Source: Planctomycetaceae bacterium (GTDB lineage Bacteria > Planctomycetota > Planctomycetia > Pirellulales > Pirellulaceae). Taken from it: a DNA stretch of 64,000 nt. How positions within the stretch are numbered: position 1 is the stretch's first letter; each line of letters opens with the position of its first letter. A program made the position numbers and the translations under genes. The notes under the pieces were generated by a model. The model made no database searches. It was not told the DNA's origin and was given only the letters and a program-made list of their open reading frames with translations. Shown here piece after piece: positions 47,887-56,335 of this stretch. Where the stretch lies: assembly GCA_020638995.1 (NCBI GenBank), contig JACKHM010000001.1, forward strand, positions 1,674,001 to 1,738,000, in the 5' to 3' direction.

Positions 47887-47926
47887 AAGCCACTGTAATG
47901 TAACATCTTACAGTGGCTTTTGCTTT
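47887..47926 (+). terminator. Intrinsic terminator of the tRNA-Val transcript
   Basis: AAGCCACTGTAA (47887-47898) and its exact complement (47908-47919) form a 12-bp stem around a 9-base loop, followed by TTGCTTT. It starts six bases after the tRNA end. Confidence 0.85.
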
Positions 47927-47935
47927 GCGCTCAAC

Positions 47936-48051
47936 TGTAGACTCTCAGTGATGTAGACGATTTTGTAGACTTTTAGTCCTTCTCACGGGGGTGATTCAAG
48001 GTAGGATTCGGGAAGCGAATCAGTCTACAAGTTGATCCCCAGGAGTCTACA
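47936..48051. repeat. Octamer TGTAGACT array: three direct, two inverted copies
   Basis: TGTAGAC(T) occurs at 47936-47943, 47952-47958 (seven of eight bases) and 47964-47971, and the inverse AGTCTACA at 48022-48029 and 48044-48051. The last copy ends three bases before the integrase start. The layout between a tRNA gene and an integrase gene fits arm-type binding sites of a tyrosine recombinase, or operators for its own gene. This is inference. Confidence 0.6.
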
Positions 48052-48053
48052 AA

Positions 48054-49376
48054 ATGGCAAAGCCACTCATGGGCTGGACGAGCCAGAAGCGATGGCAGAA
48101 GCGCTATCGAGGGAAGTTGTACGGTGTCAGCCCGCATCAACTCGGAGCATCCCCGACCAAACTTGGGAGCCAGATACAAGCCAACGCTTGGTGGCGGGCA
48201 AAGAAAAAGGAGTTGGACGACGCCTATAGCCAAAAGCACAACATCAAACGTCTAGCTGAAGTTGATAAACGAATAGACGAGTTGTTCGATGAAGCATCCA
48301 AGGCCCCCCTTGCGCAATCCGACCTAAACGCTCGGATGAATGCACTCCATAATGAGCGGGGAGCATTGAACCCCGTCGACGAAAAGCCTTGGTTCAATCT
48401 GGAAACTGTCGCTGTCGATCGGCGTGAACGCATTGAGCACTGGCTGGGCAAGTTTCATACATACAACATGTCAAGAATCGAGTTGGGCAAACTGAACCCT
48501 GGACGATACGACTCACTTCGCCGCTCGACGACATACTTCGCAAACTTCGTTGGACAACATCGCCCAGTGAACGATATCGACGGACAAGTTTTAATCAATT
48601 ATCACAGTCACCTCGACCAAAAAAACGAATGGTCGGCAAGCTACTGTCGAGACTACTGGTCAGATGCAAAGCAGTTCATTCAATATCTATATGATGTTGA
48701 AGCACTAGATCAACTCCCACGCAACTTCAGCAATCGTCAATTGGGATTCAAGGTTGGCGTGCAGAAAGTTCAGACGCTGACCAACCAAGAAGTGGAATTG
48801 CTATTTGCCCAAGCCGAAGTACGAACACGCTTATTCATCCTGCTAATGCTGAACTGCGGCATGACGCAAAAGGATATTTCTGATCTGAAGCACACTGAAG
48901 TCGATTGGGAACAGGAAACAATTCAGCGTAGGCGATCGAAAACCCAACAGTTCGAGAACGTCCCTACCGTCACTTATCCTCTTTGGAAAGAGACGTTTCG
49001 CTTGTTGAAACGCCACAAGAGCAAGCACAAAGAGCTCGTCATCGTCAATGACAATGGAATGCCGCTTGTGAGAGAGTTTCTCGACGGTGAGGCATTCAAG
49101 AAAATTGACAACGTCAAATCTGCATGGTTTCGCTTGTTGCAAAGGAAGGAATTAGAGGGGTTTAACAGGACACTCAAGGATTTGCGCAAAACTTCCGCAA
49201 CTCGGCTAGAAGCTCACCCCGACCACCAGTCAGTCGCTGATTATTTTCTCGGTCACTCAGGTTCTAGTGTTGCCCAGCGGCATTACAAAGACACGCCGAA
49301 TGAACGAATTGGAGTGGCAATCAAGTGGCTAGAGAGTGATCTGGGCATCGATCAGATCGTGTTTGACGAATATTGA
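48054..49376 (+). CDS. Variant tyrosine recombinase/integrase
   Basis: 440 residues with AGGAG before the ATG. The C-terminal catalytic domain (about 240-430) contains LGHSGSSVAQRHY, where the last Tyr is the nucleophile, and LRKTSAT carrying the second conserved Arg. The first catalytic Arg of the T-G-L-R motif is not present: the segment reads CGMTQKDISDL, and the His of the H-x-L-R motif is Lys (LKDLRKT). The N-terminal part includes a SAM-like core-binding domain (about 150-235). It probably drives integration of the island into the tRNA-Val gene; the missing residues resemble other planctomycete integrases in my recollection, so activity cannot be ruled out. Confidence 0.85.
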   Translation: MAKPLMGWTSQKRWQKRYRGKLYGVSPHQLGASPTKLGSQIQANAWWRAKKKELDDAYSQKHNIKRLAEVDKRIDELFDEASKAPLAQSDLNARMNALHNERGALNPVDEKPWFNLETVAVDRRERIEHWLGKFHTYNMSRIELGKLNPGRYDSLRRSTTYFANFVGQHRPVNDIDGQVLINYHSHLDQKNEWSASYCRDYWSDAKQFIQYLYDVEALDQLPRNFSNRQLGFKVGVQKVQTLTNQEVELLFAQAEVRTRLFILLMLNCGMTQKDISDLKHTEVDWEQETIQRRRSKTQQFENVPTVTYPLWKETFRLLKRHKSKHKELVIVNDNGMPLVREFLDGEAFKKIDNVKSAWFRLLQRKELEGFNRTLKDLRKTSATRLEAHPDHQSVADYFLGHSGSSVAQRHYKDTPNERIGVAIKWLESDLGIDQIVFDEY

Positions 49377-49492
49377 AGTCAGTTGTGAACTACGTGCTGG
49401 TACAGAGTGGGGACTGCACGACATCCATCAATTGTTCGTGGTGTGACATCATCCGATTCGAATTCGACTAATTCAAACAACATTCAACCAGT

Positions 49493-49696
49493 GTGTTTGA
49501 CTTGAAGAGTGTTTATGTATCACGCTGCTCTCACTGTCGGCTTCCGACTGCGGCTAATATTGTCGAAGACGAGTTGAACGATTTAGGCATAAAACTCATT
49601 CGCCACCTAACAACATCTGTGGGGTTCTCTCACACGAGCACGTGTTCTTGCAAATGCCAAATTTGCGATGGCATTTTGCGAACAAATTCGCTATGA
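49493..49696 (+). CDS. Possible small Cys-rich protein
   Basis: 67 residues from a GTG. Six Cys are arranged as CSHC and later CSCKCQIC, which could bind zinc. No ribosome binding site stands out and no family is recognised. The sequence falls between the integrase gene and the structured leader RNA. It may be a real small gene of the island or chance; I rate it low. Confidence 0.22.
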   Translation: MFDLKSVYVSRCSHCRLPTAANIVEDELNDLGIKLIRHLTTSVGFSHTSTCSCKCQICDGILRTNSL

Positions 49697-49814
49697 TATG
49701 GGCGTAACGAAATCCGAATATTTCATATCAATCAGCGGCGATCAGTCGCTGCCTATAGCAAGAGAGTCACAAGACCCTCTTCGTATCAAAAGGATGCGGA
49801 GAGGGTCTTTTTTT
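49690..49814 (+). ncRNA. Structured leader or small RNA candidate upstream of the methylase
   Basis: Three nested hairpins occur in order: TGATATG (49694-49700) with CATATCA (49724-49730); CAGCG (49733-49737) with CGCTG (49747-49751), overlapping GCGAtcagTCGC; and a terminator hairpin at 49771-49809. A TATGAT element (49692-49697) could be a -10 box, in which case the RNA starts nearby; no good -35 was found. The terminator lies 48 bases before the methylase ATG, so this is either a separate small RNA or an attenuator. A similar GCGA/TCGC hairpin plus terminator occurs at 57547-57607. Confidence 0.4.
49771..49814 (+). terminator. Intrinsic terminator in the methylase leader
   Basis: AAGACCCTCT (49771-49780) and AGAGGGTCTT (49800-49809) form a perfect 10-bp stem with a 19-base loop, followed by a run of Ts up to 49814. 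It would stop transcription before the methylase unless bypassed. Confidence 0.8.
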
Positions 49815-49862
49815 GCGCCGTCTCCGAACAGAAATCCCCCGTTTGTTTTGAGAGGTAGCGAT

Positions 49863-50717
49863 ATGACACGAAAAACTCGACGCTCACGGCGTGTAGCAGC
49901 GCCATTTCCTTGGTTTGGTGGGAAAGCTCGCCTGATGCGGAGGCTCATTCCGCACATCCCGAATCACGTTAGATACGTCTCCGTGTTTGGTGGTTCGGGC
50001 AGCGACATCTTCAATAAGCCCCGTTCAGTGGAAGAAGTCTTCAACGATCTCCATAGGGATATCGTTAACTTCTACCGTGTTCTGCGGGACGGCAAAGCAA
50101 GACGAAAGCTGGGCTTCATGGTGCAGCACACTCCGCACAGTCGTCAACAGTACGCCGAGTGTCTCAAAATTCTGCAATCGCAATCAGGCGATCCGCTCAC
50201 TAGAGCTTGGGCTTTTTTGACTGCATCGAACAGCGGATTCAGCGGTGGCGACCCAGCGATTGCCACCTCAGGTGGATTCCGAATTTCATGCAATAGACGC
50301 AATTGGGACAGCTGCGTTCATCACATCGAGCGAGTTGCTAGGCGATTTCGAACAGTGGTCTTGGAACATCAGGCGTGGCAGGACATCCTCCAGCGTTACG
50401 AAAGTGCCGATACCTTTTTTTATTTGGACCCGCCGTATTTGCCGAGCACTCGTCGAAACAGACGACTCTACAGCCACGAAATGACAGAGCAGCACCACGT
50501 TGAGTTGCTAGAACGCCTTCAGCTTATTCAAGGAACGGCAATGGTCTCTGGATATCGGAGCAACTTGTACGAGCGGTACTTCGCAGATTGGAGGTGCCTC
50601 GAATTCGATGTGCGATGCACTGTCTCTGGGAGGTCATCAGATCGAACGGAAGTGATCTGGATGAATTATCACAAGGATGGAACTCATCTTTCCATTAATA
50701 AAGGAACTAAAGAATGA
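49863..50717 (+). CDS. D12-class DNA adenine methylase (Dam-like)
   Basis: 284 residues from the ATG at 49863, preceded by GAGAGG; the longer frame from 49668 would include the terminator. The N-terminal S-adenosylmethionine motif is PFPWFGGKARL (about residues 13-23), and the catalytic motif is LDPPYLPS (about 186-193). Members of this class methylate adenine N6, usually in GATC. No restriction enzyme is visible, so it is likely an orphan methylase protecting or regulating the element. The stop overlaps the next start (ATGA). Confidence 0.92.
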   Translation: MTRKTRRSRRVAAPFPWFGGKARLMRRLIPHIPNHVRYVSVFGGSGSDIFNKPRSVEEVFNDLHRDIVNFYRVLRDGKARRKLGFMVQHTPHSRQQYAECLKILQSQSGDPLTRAWAFLTASNSGFSGGDPAIATSGGFRISCNRRNWDSCVHHIERVARRFRTVVLEHQAWQDILQRYESADTFFYLDPPYLPSTRRNRRLYSHEMTEQHHVELLERLQLIQGTAMVSGYRSNLYERYFADWRCLEFDVRCTVSGRSSDRTEVIWMNYHKDGTHLSINKGTKE

Positions 50718-51439
50718 CAACAAACGAATCAACACCAACATCAAGCTGGACATTAGATCGTCTTGGCCGTTTTGTGTCTCACCTCGAAGAAAGAATGGCA
50801 TTCGATGCATGGCTGATGGGTAAAACCCTGGTCCTTGCCAAAGAGCGTTGCAAGAAGGACGGCGTTCTCTTCACCGACTGGAAAAAGGAACATCTTACAA
50901 TCTCAGATTCCACAGTCAGTCGGTACGTCCAAGTCTTCGTGTCTCATTCAGAAAATGAATCGAGTGAACGGCTCAAGCAACTCACTCTGAGTGAGGCATA
51001 CGAACAATCTGGGTGTGATCCACATAAAGCAAGAAAGCAAAAGGTGGTCGAGAAAGAGAAGACTGATGAGAAGGAGAAGAGTCGGCGGGAACCGAAGCCG
51101 ACACCGCCCGCAAACGAAGAGGGAGAAACACCGTCATGGGCGACACCCGAAGAGCCTGACGACGATGTCGATCCAGCAGATGACAACATGGATGACATGT
51201 GGTCACGTTCTGACTCCATCAAAGAAACTCTTCGCAAAGATTTGCCGTGGCAAGTCAAGGAATTGACTGACAAGGTCGTGTCATTAGTCACAGAGGACGT
51301 TGATGAGTTGAAGGTCGCTTGGCCTGAATCGAAACAAGAGCAAATGGAAATTGCCACAAACATCGAAGTGCTAATCGACAAACTGCCGCAACTCTTGGCG
51401 ACACTCCCGTGTTCGCAAGAGTTGCAGTCTGCGATCTGA
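50714..51439 (+). CDS. DUF3102-like phage/plasmid protein
   Basis: 241 residues. The N-terminal 80 residues follow the DUF3102-type pattern (AWLMGKTLVLAKERCKKDGVLFTDW...DSTVSRYVQVF), thought to be a small helical protein of phages and plasmids. The middle is charged and low complexity, rich in Lys, Glu and Asp; the end is acidic and helical. Coupled with the methylase by a 4-base overlap. Function unknown. A 32-bp palindrome follows the stop codon. Confidence 0.65.
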   Translation: MTTNESTPTSSWTLDRLGRFVSHLEERMAFDAWLMGKTLVLAKERCKKDGVLFTDWKKEHLTISDSTVSRYVQVFVSHSENESSERLKQLTLSEAYEQSGCDPHKARKQKVVEKEKTDEKEKSRREPKPTPPANEEGETPSWATPEEPDDDVDPADDNMDDMWSRSDSIKETLRKDLPWQVKELTDKVVSLVTEDVDELKVAWPESKQEQMEIATNIEVLIDKLPQLLATLPCSQELQSAI

Positions 51440-51440
51440 C

Positions 51441-51498
51441 TTTTCACTGTGAAAAATTCGGCTCTGCCCTTCCTCCTCGATCGATCGAGGAGGAAGGG
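51441..51498. repeat. Two palindromes after the DUF3102-like gene
   Basis: TTTTCAC-T-GTGAAAA (51441-51455, 7-bp arms) follows the stop by one base, and a perfect 32-bp palindrome lies at 51467-51498 (16-bp arms starting CCCTTCCTCCTCGATC). The left arm is pyrimidine-rich and the right purine-rich. There is no T-tract, so a simple intrinsic terminator is not clear. The next gene starts about 150 bases downstream. Confidence 0.85.
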
Positions 51499-51651
51499 GT
51501 CCCGTCTGGCGGCAATTATTAACGAGTCCAAAGCAGGGCTATCGTTCTGTTAATCCCTTCAATGCTACAGGGCAGTTATGCCCCAAAGTAATAACGCAGC
51601 AACACCCCCAACAATCTTCGTCCTGCTTCACTCTTGGGAAAGGTTGGAAAG

Positions 51652-51861
51652 ATGGCTTCAAATCACACCAATGAACGAACCGCATCAAAGAAATCAACAT
51701 CGTGGTTGGTCGGCGAGTATTGGGCACGTCGGTCAGGAACAACTGGACACGAAATTATTAACGGAACTGGCAATGTCATCGCATGGACTGTAGATGATGC
51801 GACGGCAGCGTTGATCGTTGCTGGATTGAAGAGATTGAACGATGACCGAAGCGATAGTTAA
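51652..51861 (+). CDS. Small hypothetical protein of the island
   Basis: 69 residues from the ATG at 51652, which follows a GGAAAG-like site better than the ATG at 51634. The sequence contains GTGNVIAWTVDDATAALIVAGLKRL, shortened here to GNVIAWTVDD and IVAGLKRL. It overlaps the start of the primase gene by 20 bases, which suggests translational coupling. No family recognised. Confidence 0.5.
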   Translation: MASNHTNERTASKKSTSWLVGEYWARRSGTTGHEIINGTGNVIAWTVDDATAALIVAGLKRLNDDRSDS

Positions 51862-52526
51862 TAACCGAATCGAAGCTGCTGAGAGTTACGTTAATAATCT
51901 CGACTGGTGGCTTGTGCCAGTCATTGGCAAAAATCCATGCTTCAAAGGTTGGCCCGACTTTAAGCCCGACGCTAACTCGATCAAATCAATGATCGAGTCG
52001 AACTGGAAACTGGGTATCGGTCTGAATCTTGGCGGATCACAATTGATCGACCTGGAAGCCGATACTCCAGAAGGTGAAATGATTCTCGATGACTTGTGTG
52101 AAGGCATCGACTTCCCCTATTACCAATCACGTCGAGGCAAGCACCGCATTTTTCAGGCACACAACGATGTCGGCTACCTCAAGACTGATCAATTAATAAT
52201 CGAGTTCCGTACTGGTCGCCATCAATCCGTTCTACCACCGTCGCCACATCCCGAAGCCAAGCTCAGTTACGAATGGATTATTAATCCATTCGACGTTCCA
52301 CCGCCACCATTGCCACAACAGGCTGTCGAGTATTACCTGGAAAACATCAACAAGAAGGGCAACACAACCGAACCTAAGCAGCGATCAACAGCAAAGCAAT
52401 CTTTCCTCTATCGAGATAACCTCGACTACGTGCTGCGTTATCACGATTTGTTGAACATAGCCAGAGACGCAGGCATCGAGTTTGCCGCACCCAAGCCAGA
52501 TATTAACGGTAACATCCCATGTTTCG

Positions 52527-52554
52527 TCCCTTCCGCTCTTCGAGGCGGAAGGGA
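52527..52554. repeat. In-gene hairpin in primase zinc-finger region
   Basis: TCCCTTCCGC and its complement form a perfect 10-bp stem with an 8-base loop; it extends by G-U and two more pairs outwards. The stem encodes a PSALRGGR-like stretch (about residues 230-237) lying between the conserved Cys and the DDDHPSG segment, where related primase motifs have C-x-F-H directly. So it looks like an in-frame addition, though this rests on motif comparison only. Confidence 0.6.
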
Positions 52555-53596
52555 TGACGACCATCCATCTGGTGTCTTCAACATTAATAACGGCGTACTG
52601 CGAGATTTCTCGACTAGTGTGAATCATCTCTTCTTCAAAGTGATGGAAGCACTAACTGGTAAAACTTGGCTCGAAATTTTCAAGAGATTTGAAAAGGATG
52701 CGGGTGCAATTCATGGTCGCCCTCACAGCAGAAGAATCGGCGTTCCCACAGCGACAATTACGAAGGCACCAACATCATCGCTCGAAGACGCACGCAGTTC
52801 ACTGAGCAGCTATTTCGAACAAGAGCTGTCTCGCCAGCCTCAACCGAAAACGCTTCACATCGTGAAAGGTGCGCCAGGGCTTGGTAAGACATACGGGATC
52901 TGCAAATCGATTGCTGAATACAAACTAAGAGCCATCATTTTGACACTGGAGAACCAGTTAGCAACGACTCATCTCAAGACGCTTACGAACTTCGGCGGCA
53001 ATGCTGCGAGGATGCCAGTTTTAAGGGAATCACCTTGCCCGCATCCCAATGAATATGAAGCCACATCGAGAAGAGGCTTTCAGCCGAGCCACGGATTGCC
53101 TTGTCAACAATGCAAGATTGGCCCAAAGCACTGCGGTTACTTACTCGCCTTTTCGAATCTTGAGAACGCTGACCAGATTTGCTGTGCCGCCATCTACCAC
53201 ACTCATGATGACTTTTACGAATCCTACGGGAACGAGACTCGACCTACTGTCATCTTCGATGAAAACTGTCTCGATCTGCTTCTTGCTCCTCAGTCCAGCA
53301 ACATTGGCAACTGGATCGCATGGAGCAACCTGCTTGCTGAACGAAGAAAAACAGCGAACAAACAATTAAAGGAACACATTGAGCTGCTGTTGGAGATGGT
53401 CAGTTGGTTGAATTCGAGGGCGGACGACTTTGCCGCAACGCAAGACGAAAGCGGAAGGCTGCTGAAGTTCACTCCATTCAAAGTTCCTGATGAACTGAAG
53501 CATTTCAATATCAAGAAGTCTCCAGCACTAGTGACCTGGCTGAACAAACAAGCCTTCAAGCAAGCCAATCGGCACATCTCGAATCTTTATGACTCC

Positions 53597-53629
53597 GCCC
53601 TCTCCTTGCTGACGCAGCAAGGAGAGGGC
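53597..53629. repeat. 33-bp perfect palindrome (15-3-15) inside primase gene
   Basis: GCCCTCTCCTTGCTG and its exact complement, loop ACG. It encodes ALSLLTQQGEG-like residues (about 586-596). Same geometry as the palindrome at 62850-62882. Such a stem is very unlikely by chance. Confidence 0.85.
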
Positions 53630-53739
53630 TTCGTTCTATTTGAACGAATTCCAAGCGCTGATGGTGACGTGATTAATGTTAGGTTTCGTGCCAAGCACCC
53701 ACTTCCAGAAGACAAGGAAGTGTTCATTCTTGATGCGAC

Positions 53740-53775
53740 TGTGAACGGCGTTTGAAAATGCCAGCGCTTGGGCGG
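53740..53775 (+). repeat. Left inverted repeat of IS21 element
   Basis: 36 bases, beginning TGTGAACGGCGTTTGAAAAT; differs from the reverse complement of the right end by one base (T for C at the 20th position). Confidence 0.95.
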
Positions 53776-53868
53776 TTGAAAAGGCTAGCGCCCGATTTGT
53801 TGTTTCTTATTGTAATTTGGCTGAGCGGCCCGCAAGACCCCTCACAGGTCTTGCGCGGACGCAGCAGC

Positions 53869-54693
53869 TTAAACTCCCTTGGATTTACGAGTTGATTCCC
53901 CGATTTGTTTCGCGCGATTGTGCGAGGTTTTTGGGGTTTGACGACGACGAGCGTCGGCCAGGCGGTAACTCTCGCCGCTGGCTTCCAGGATGTGACAGCG
54001 GTGCGTGAGCCGGTCAAGCGTGGCGCCCGTTAGCCGCTCACTGCCCAGTACTTCGGTCCAATTCTCGAACGGCAGGTTCGTCGTCACGATCAGACTCGTC
54101 CGCTCGTAAGCCGTGCTAATGATGTCGAATAACAGTTCCGCGCCCAACTTGCTGGCGGGCACGTATCCCAACTCGTCCAGGATCAACAGATCGAGCTTGG
54201 CGAGTTGGTTCTTCAAGCGTAACAACTGCCGTTCTTCACGCGCTTCGATCAGATGCGTGATCAGTTCGGTGACGCGCCAGAAGCGAACTCGCTTGCCTTG
54301 GCCGCACGCTTCGACGCCCAACGCCGTTGCCAAGTGCGTCTTGCCCGTCCCGGCGTTGCCAATCAAGATGATCGACTCTCGCTGAGTGAGATACGCGCCA
54401 CGCATCAGCTCGGTAACAAGCAGCTTGTTGATTGACGGCTGCGCGGCGAAGTCGAAGCTCTCCAACGTTTTCGTGTTGGGGAACTTGGCATCTTTCAGGC
54501 GACGCTCGGACGCTCGCTTCTCGCGATCGATGCGTTCCAATTCGCAGAGTTGCAGAAGGAAGCCCAAGTGATCCACGTTCTCGCGGGCACAGCGGGCCGC
54601 GACTTTCTCGCATTCGCTGTGCATCGTGGGCAGCTTCAATGCTTTCAGGTGATGCTTCAGTAAGAGGGTGCTTTTGGTTTCTTGGGGTTTCAT
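53869..54693 (-). CDS. istB: IstB, ATP-binding protein of IS21 family
   Basis: 274 residues from the ATG ending at 54693; the open frame extends farther but overlaps istA. It has a DnaC/IstB-type AAA domain: Walker A IGNAGTGKTH (about 110-119), Walker B LLILDELGYV (about 172-181), and the family end LTHRCHILEASGESYRL. It helps the transposase by ATP-dependent target selection. The stop of istA is two bases upstream of its start codon, so the pair is coupled. Confidence 0.95.
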   Translation of the reverse strand: MKPQETKSTLLLKHHLKALKLPTMHSECEKVAARCARENVDHLGFLLQLCELERIDREKRASERRLKDAKFPNTKTLESFDFAAQPSINKLLVTELMRGAYLTQRESIILIGNAGTGKTHLATALGVEACGQGKRVRFWRVTELITHLIEAREERQLLRLKNQLAKLDLLILDELGYVPASKLGAELLFDIISTAYERTSLIVTTNLPFENWTEVLGSERLTGATLDRLTHRCHILEASGESYRLADARRRQTPKTSHNRAKQIGESTRKSKGV

Positions 54694-54695
54694 GG

Positions 54696-56180
54696 CTAGG
54701 CTCCCACTCGCAAGGATTGATAGGCCCCGAGATCGGGAAGCGGTACGCGAACTCCCTGCAAGTGAGGACGGCCATCCAGACAGAACAAGTCGACCGGCGG
54801 CTCTTGCTGAGAACGCAGGATCAGCTGAATCGCATCGGCACTCTTGGCACCGATCGATAACGCGTAGTCCACTGCGGCGGTCAACTGCGATAACGTGGCC
54901 TGCTCCAACAGTCGCAGCACCTTGATGAATTCGCGTGTGCCGAGGTTCTTCAGCACGGTTTCCTGGCGACGACGCAGTACCGCGAAGCACTCCGGCAATT
55001 GCCAATCTTCCAAGGGACGAGCGTAATCAAAGGCCCCAGGCTTACGTTCCAACAAAGCTAAGTAATGAATCGGATTGAACTCTGTATGCTCCTTCCCCCA
55101 GTGACGCGGATGCCGAGCCACGAGTTGATTGCCAACGGCGATGCGAACCTCTTCGATGCCGCCAACCACCGTCACCTGATGATGAGCATAAGCCGTGGGA
55201 ACCGAGTAATCGTTGCCATGAAAGCGAACCAGCGATAGCGAACTGGCCTTGGCGGTTTGAATGCGTCGTGATTCAAACGCCTGACGAGGAATCTCCGACA
55301 GAGCACTTTGCTCTTCGAGTAACAACGCTTCCTTCGTCGCCGATTTGCCACGCAACTGCCGCTGCAGATCCCGACGACAGTGTTCGATCAGCTGCGCGTT
55401 AAGCGTTTCCAAACTCCCTACTTCCGGGATCGGCACTAAGAAGTTGCGACGCGCGAAGCCGAGCAAGTTCTCGACGTGCCCTTTCTCATTGGGACGCCGC
55501 ACGCGGCAGAAGTGATGCTCGAACAGATAGTGACTCTCCAGTCTCAAGAACTCGCGAGTCGCTTCCCGTCCGCGACCACCCACGATCTTCAAGACGGCAA
55601 TCTTGCTGTTGTCATAACTGATGCGACGCGGCACGCCGCCAAAGAACTCAAAGGCCCGGCAGTGACCTTCTTGAAACGTCTCCGTGCATTCCTGGGGAAA
55701 CACCTGACAGAAGATCGCGTCGCTGTAGGGCAACGTGATGACAAAGAATGCAGCCTTCGTCGTCTTGCCGTTGAGGACTACGGTGACTTCGCCGAAGTCC
55801 GCTTGAGCTTCACCCGCGCGATGGCTCAGCGGTAAGAAGACTTCCGCCTGACCATGCTTCCAAGCACGCACCGCATCCTTCACGATCGTATAGCCGCCGT
55901 CGTAGTCATGTTCGACACGGAGACGATCGAAGATGCGCTGCGCCGTGTGCCGCTGCTTCCTGGGAGCCTGGCGATCCCGCTCCAGGATCTCATGAATAAT
56001 CGGCATAAACCGATCTAGCTTCCTCTTCGCGCGTGGCTGCTTGAGCTGATACCCAGGCGGCTCGACATGTTCCAGAATTCTCTGGAGCGTCCGCCAGGGG
56101 ATGCCATAATCCTTGCACGCTTGCCGCTTACTAATCTCTTTGCCCAGTACGCGCCGTCGAATCTCGACCCATTTCTCCAT
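54696..56180 (-). CDS. istA: IstA, IS21-family transposase
   Basis: 494 residues from the ATG ending at 56180, with AAGGA upstream. An N-terminal helix-turn-helix (MEKWVEIRRRVLGKEIS...ACKDYG) precedes a DDE integrase core: first D in AQADFGEV, second D in ISYDNSKIAV, and E in NEKGHVENLLGFARRN. The C-terminal Mu-like domain includes LVRFHGNDYSVPTAY. Intact, so the element could still move. Acts on the terminal repeats. Confidence 0.95.
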   Translation of the reverse strand: MEKWVEIRRRVLGKEISKRQACKDYGIPWRTLQRILEHVEPPGYQLKQPRAKRKLDRFMPIIHEILERDRQAPRKQRHTAQRIFDRLRVEHDYDGGYTIVKDAVRAWKHGQAEVFLPLSHRAGEAQADFGEVTVVLNGKTTKAAFFVITLPYSDAIFCQVFPQECTETFQEGHCRAFEFFGGVPRRISYDNSKIAVLKIVGGRGREATREFLRLESHYLFEHHFCRVRRPNEKGHVENLLGFARRNFLVPIPEVGSLETLNAQLIEHCRRDLQRQLRGKSATKEALLLEEQSALSEIPRQAFESRRIQTAKASSLSLVRFHGNDYSVPTAYAHHQVTVVGGIEEVRIAVGNQLVARHPRHWGKEHTEFNPIHYLALLERKPGAFDYARPLEDWQLPECFAVLRRRQETVLKNLGTREFIKVLRLLEQATLSQLTAAVDYALSIGAKSADAIQLILRSQQEPPVDLFCLDGRPHLQGVRVPLPDLGAYQSLRVGA

Positions 56181-56293
56181 GTCCTTGAACACCCGATCCC
56201 CCGCACATCTGTGAGCCCATTGGTTCCAAAAACCACTCACAAACCTACGAGATAAGACAAGGCCGCCGCCGATTCGCGATTGCACTCGAATCC

Positions 56294-56329
56294 CCGCCCA
56301 AGCGCTGGCGTTTTCAAACGCCGTTCACA
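56294..56329 (-). repeat. Right inverted repeat of IS21 element
   Basis: 36 bases, complementary to the left end with one mismatch; followed immediately by the target duplication TGCGAC. Confidence 0.95.
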
Positions 56330-56335
56330 TGCGAC

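Larger units (their letters stand above)
51842..53739 (+). pseudogene. 5' part of Prim-Pol/SF2-helicase gene, interrupted by IS21
   Basis: The first 632 codons of a replication gene. A Prim-Pol domain occupies about residues 10-175: LIDLEADTPEG carries the catalytic acidic pair, SRRGKHRIF the second motif, and EFRTGRHQSVLPP the third. A zinc-finger-like region follows (near 220-260), then an SF2-type helicase with Walker A GAPGLGKT (about 344-351) and FDEN (about 471). The coding sequence is broken after FILDA+T by an IS21-family element; reading through gives an artificial stop at 53755. The remainder is at 56336-57236. Precise loss of the element and one TSD copy gives a 931-residue protein. 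Confidence 0.88.
53740..56329. mobile_element. IS21-family insertion sequence
   Basis: 2590 bases. It has 36-bp terminal inverted repeats (35/36 identical, ends TGT...ACA), istA and istB genes on the minus strand, and a 6-bp target duplication TGCGAC at 53734-53739 and 56330-56335. It splits a primase-helicase gene. Higher G+C than the surrounding island, closer to the host genes. Family assigned from the istA/istB pair and end sequences. Confidence 0.95.

Noticed and set aside
49690..49814. Known riboswitch or T-box leader
   Set aside because: No recognisable conserved core; kept as an unassigned structured RNA candidate.
49668..49862. Upstream start for the adenine methylase
   Set aside because: The extension would be coded through a strong terminator hairpin and lacks a ribosome site; ATG 49863 has GAGAGG and begins the family pattern.
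53869..56285. Long antisense and extended frames in the IS element
   Set aside because: Explained by istA and istB; extensions overlap the other gene without motif support.
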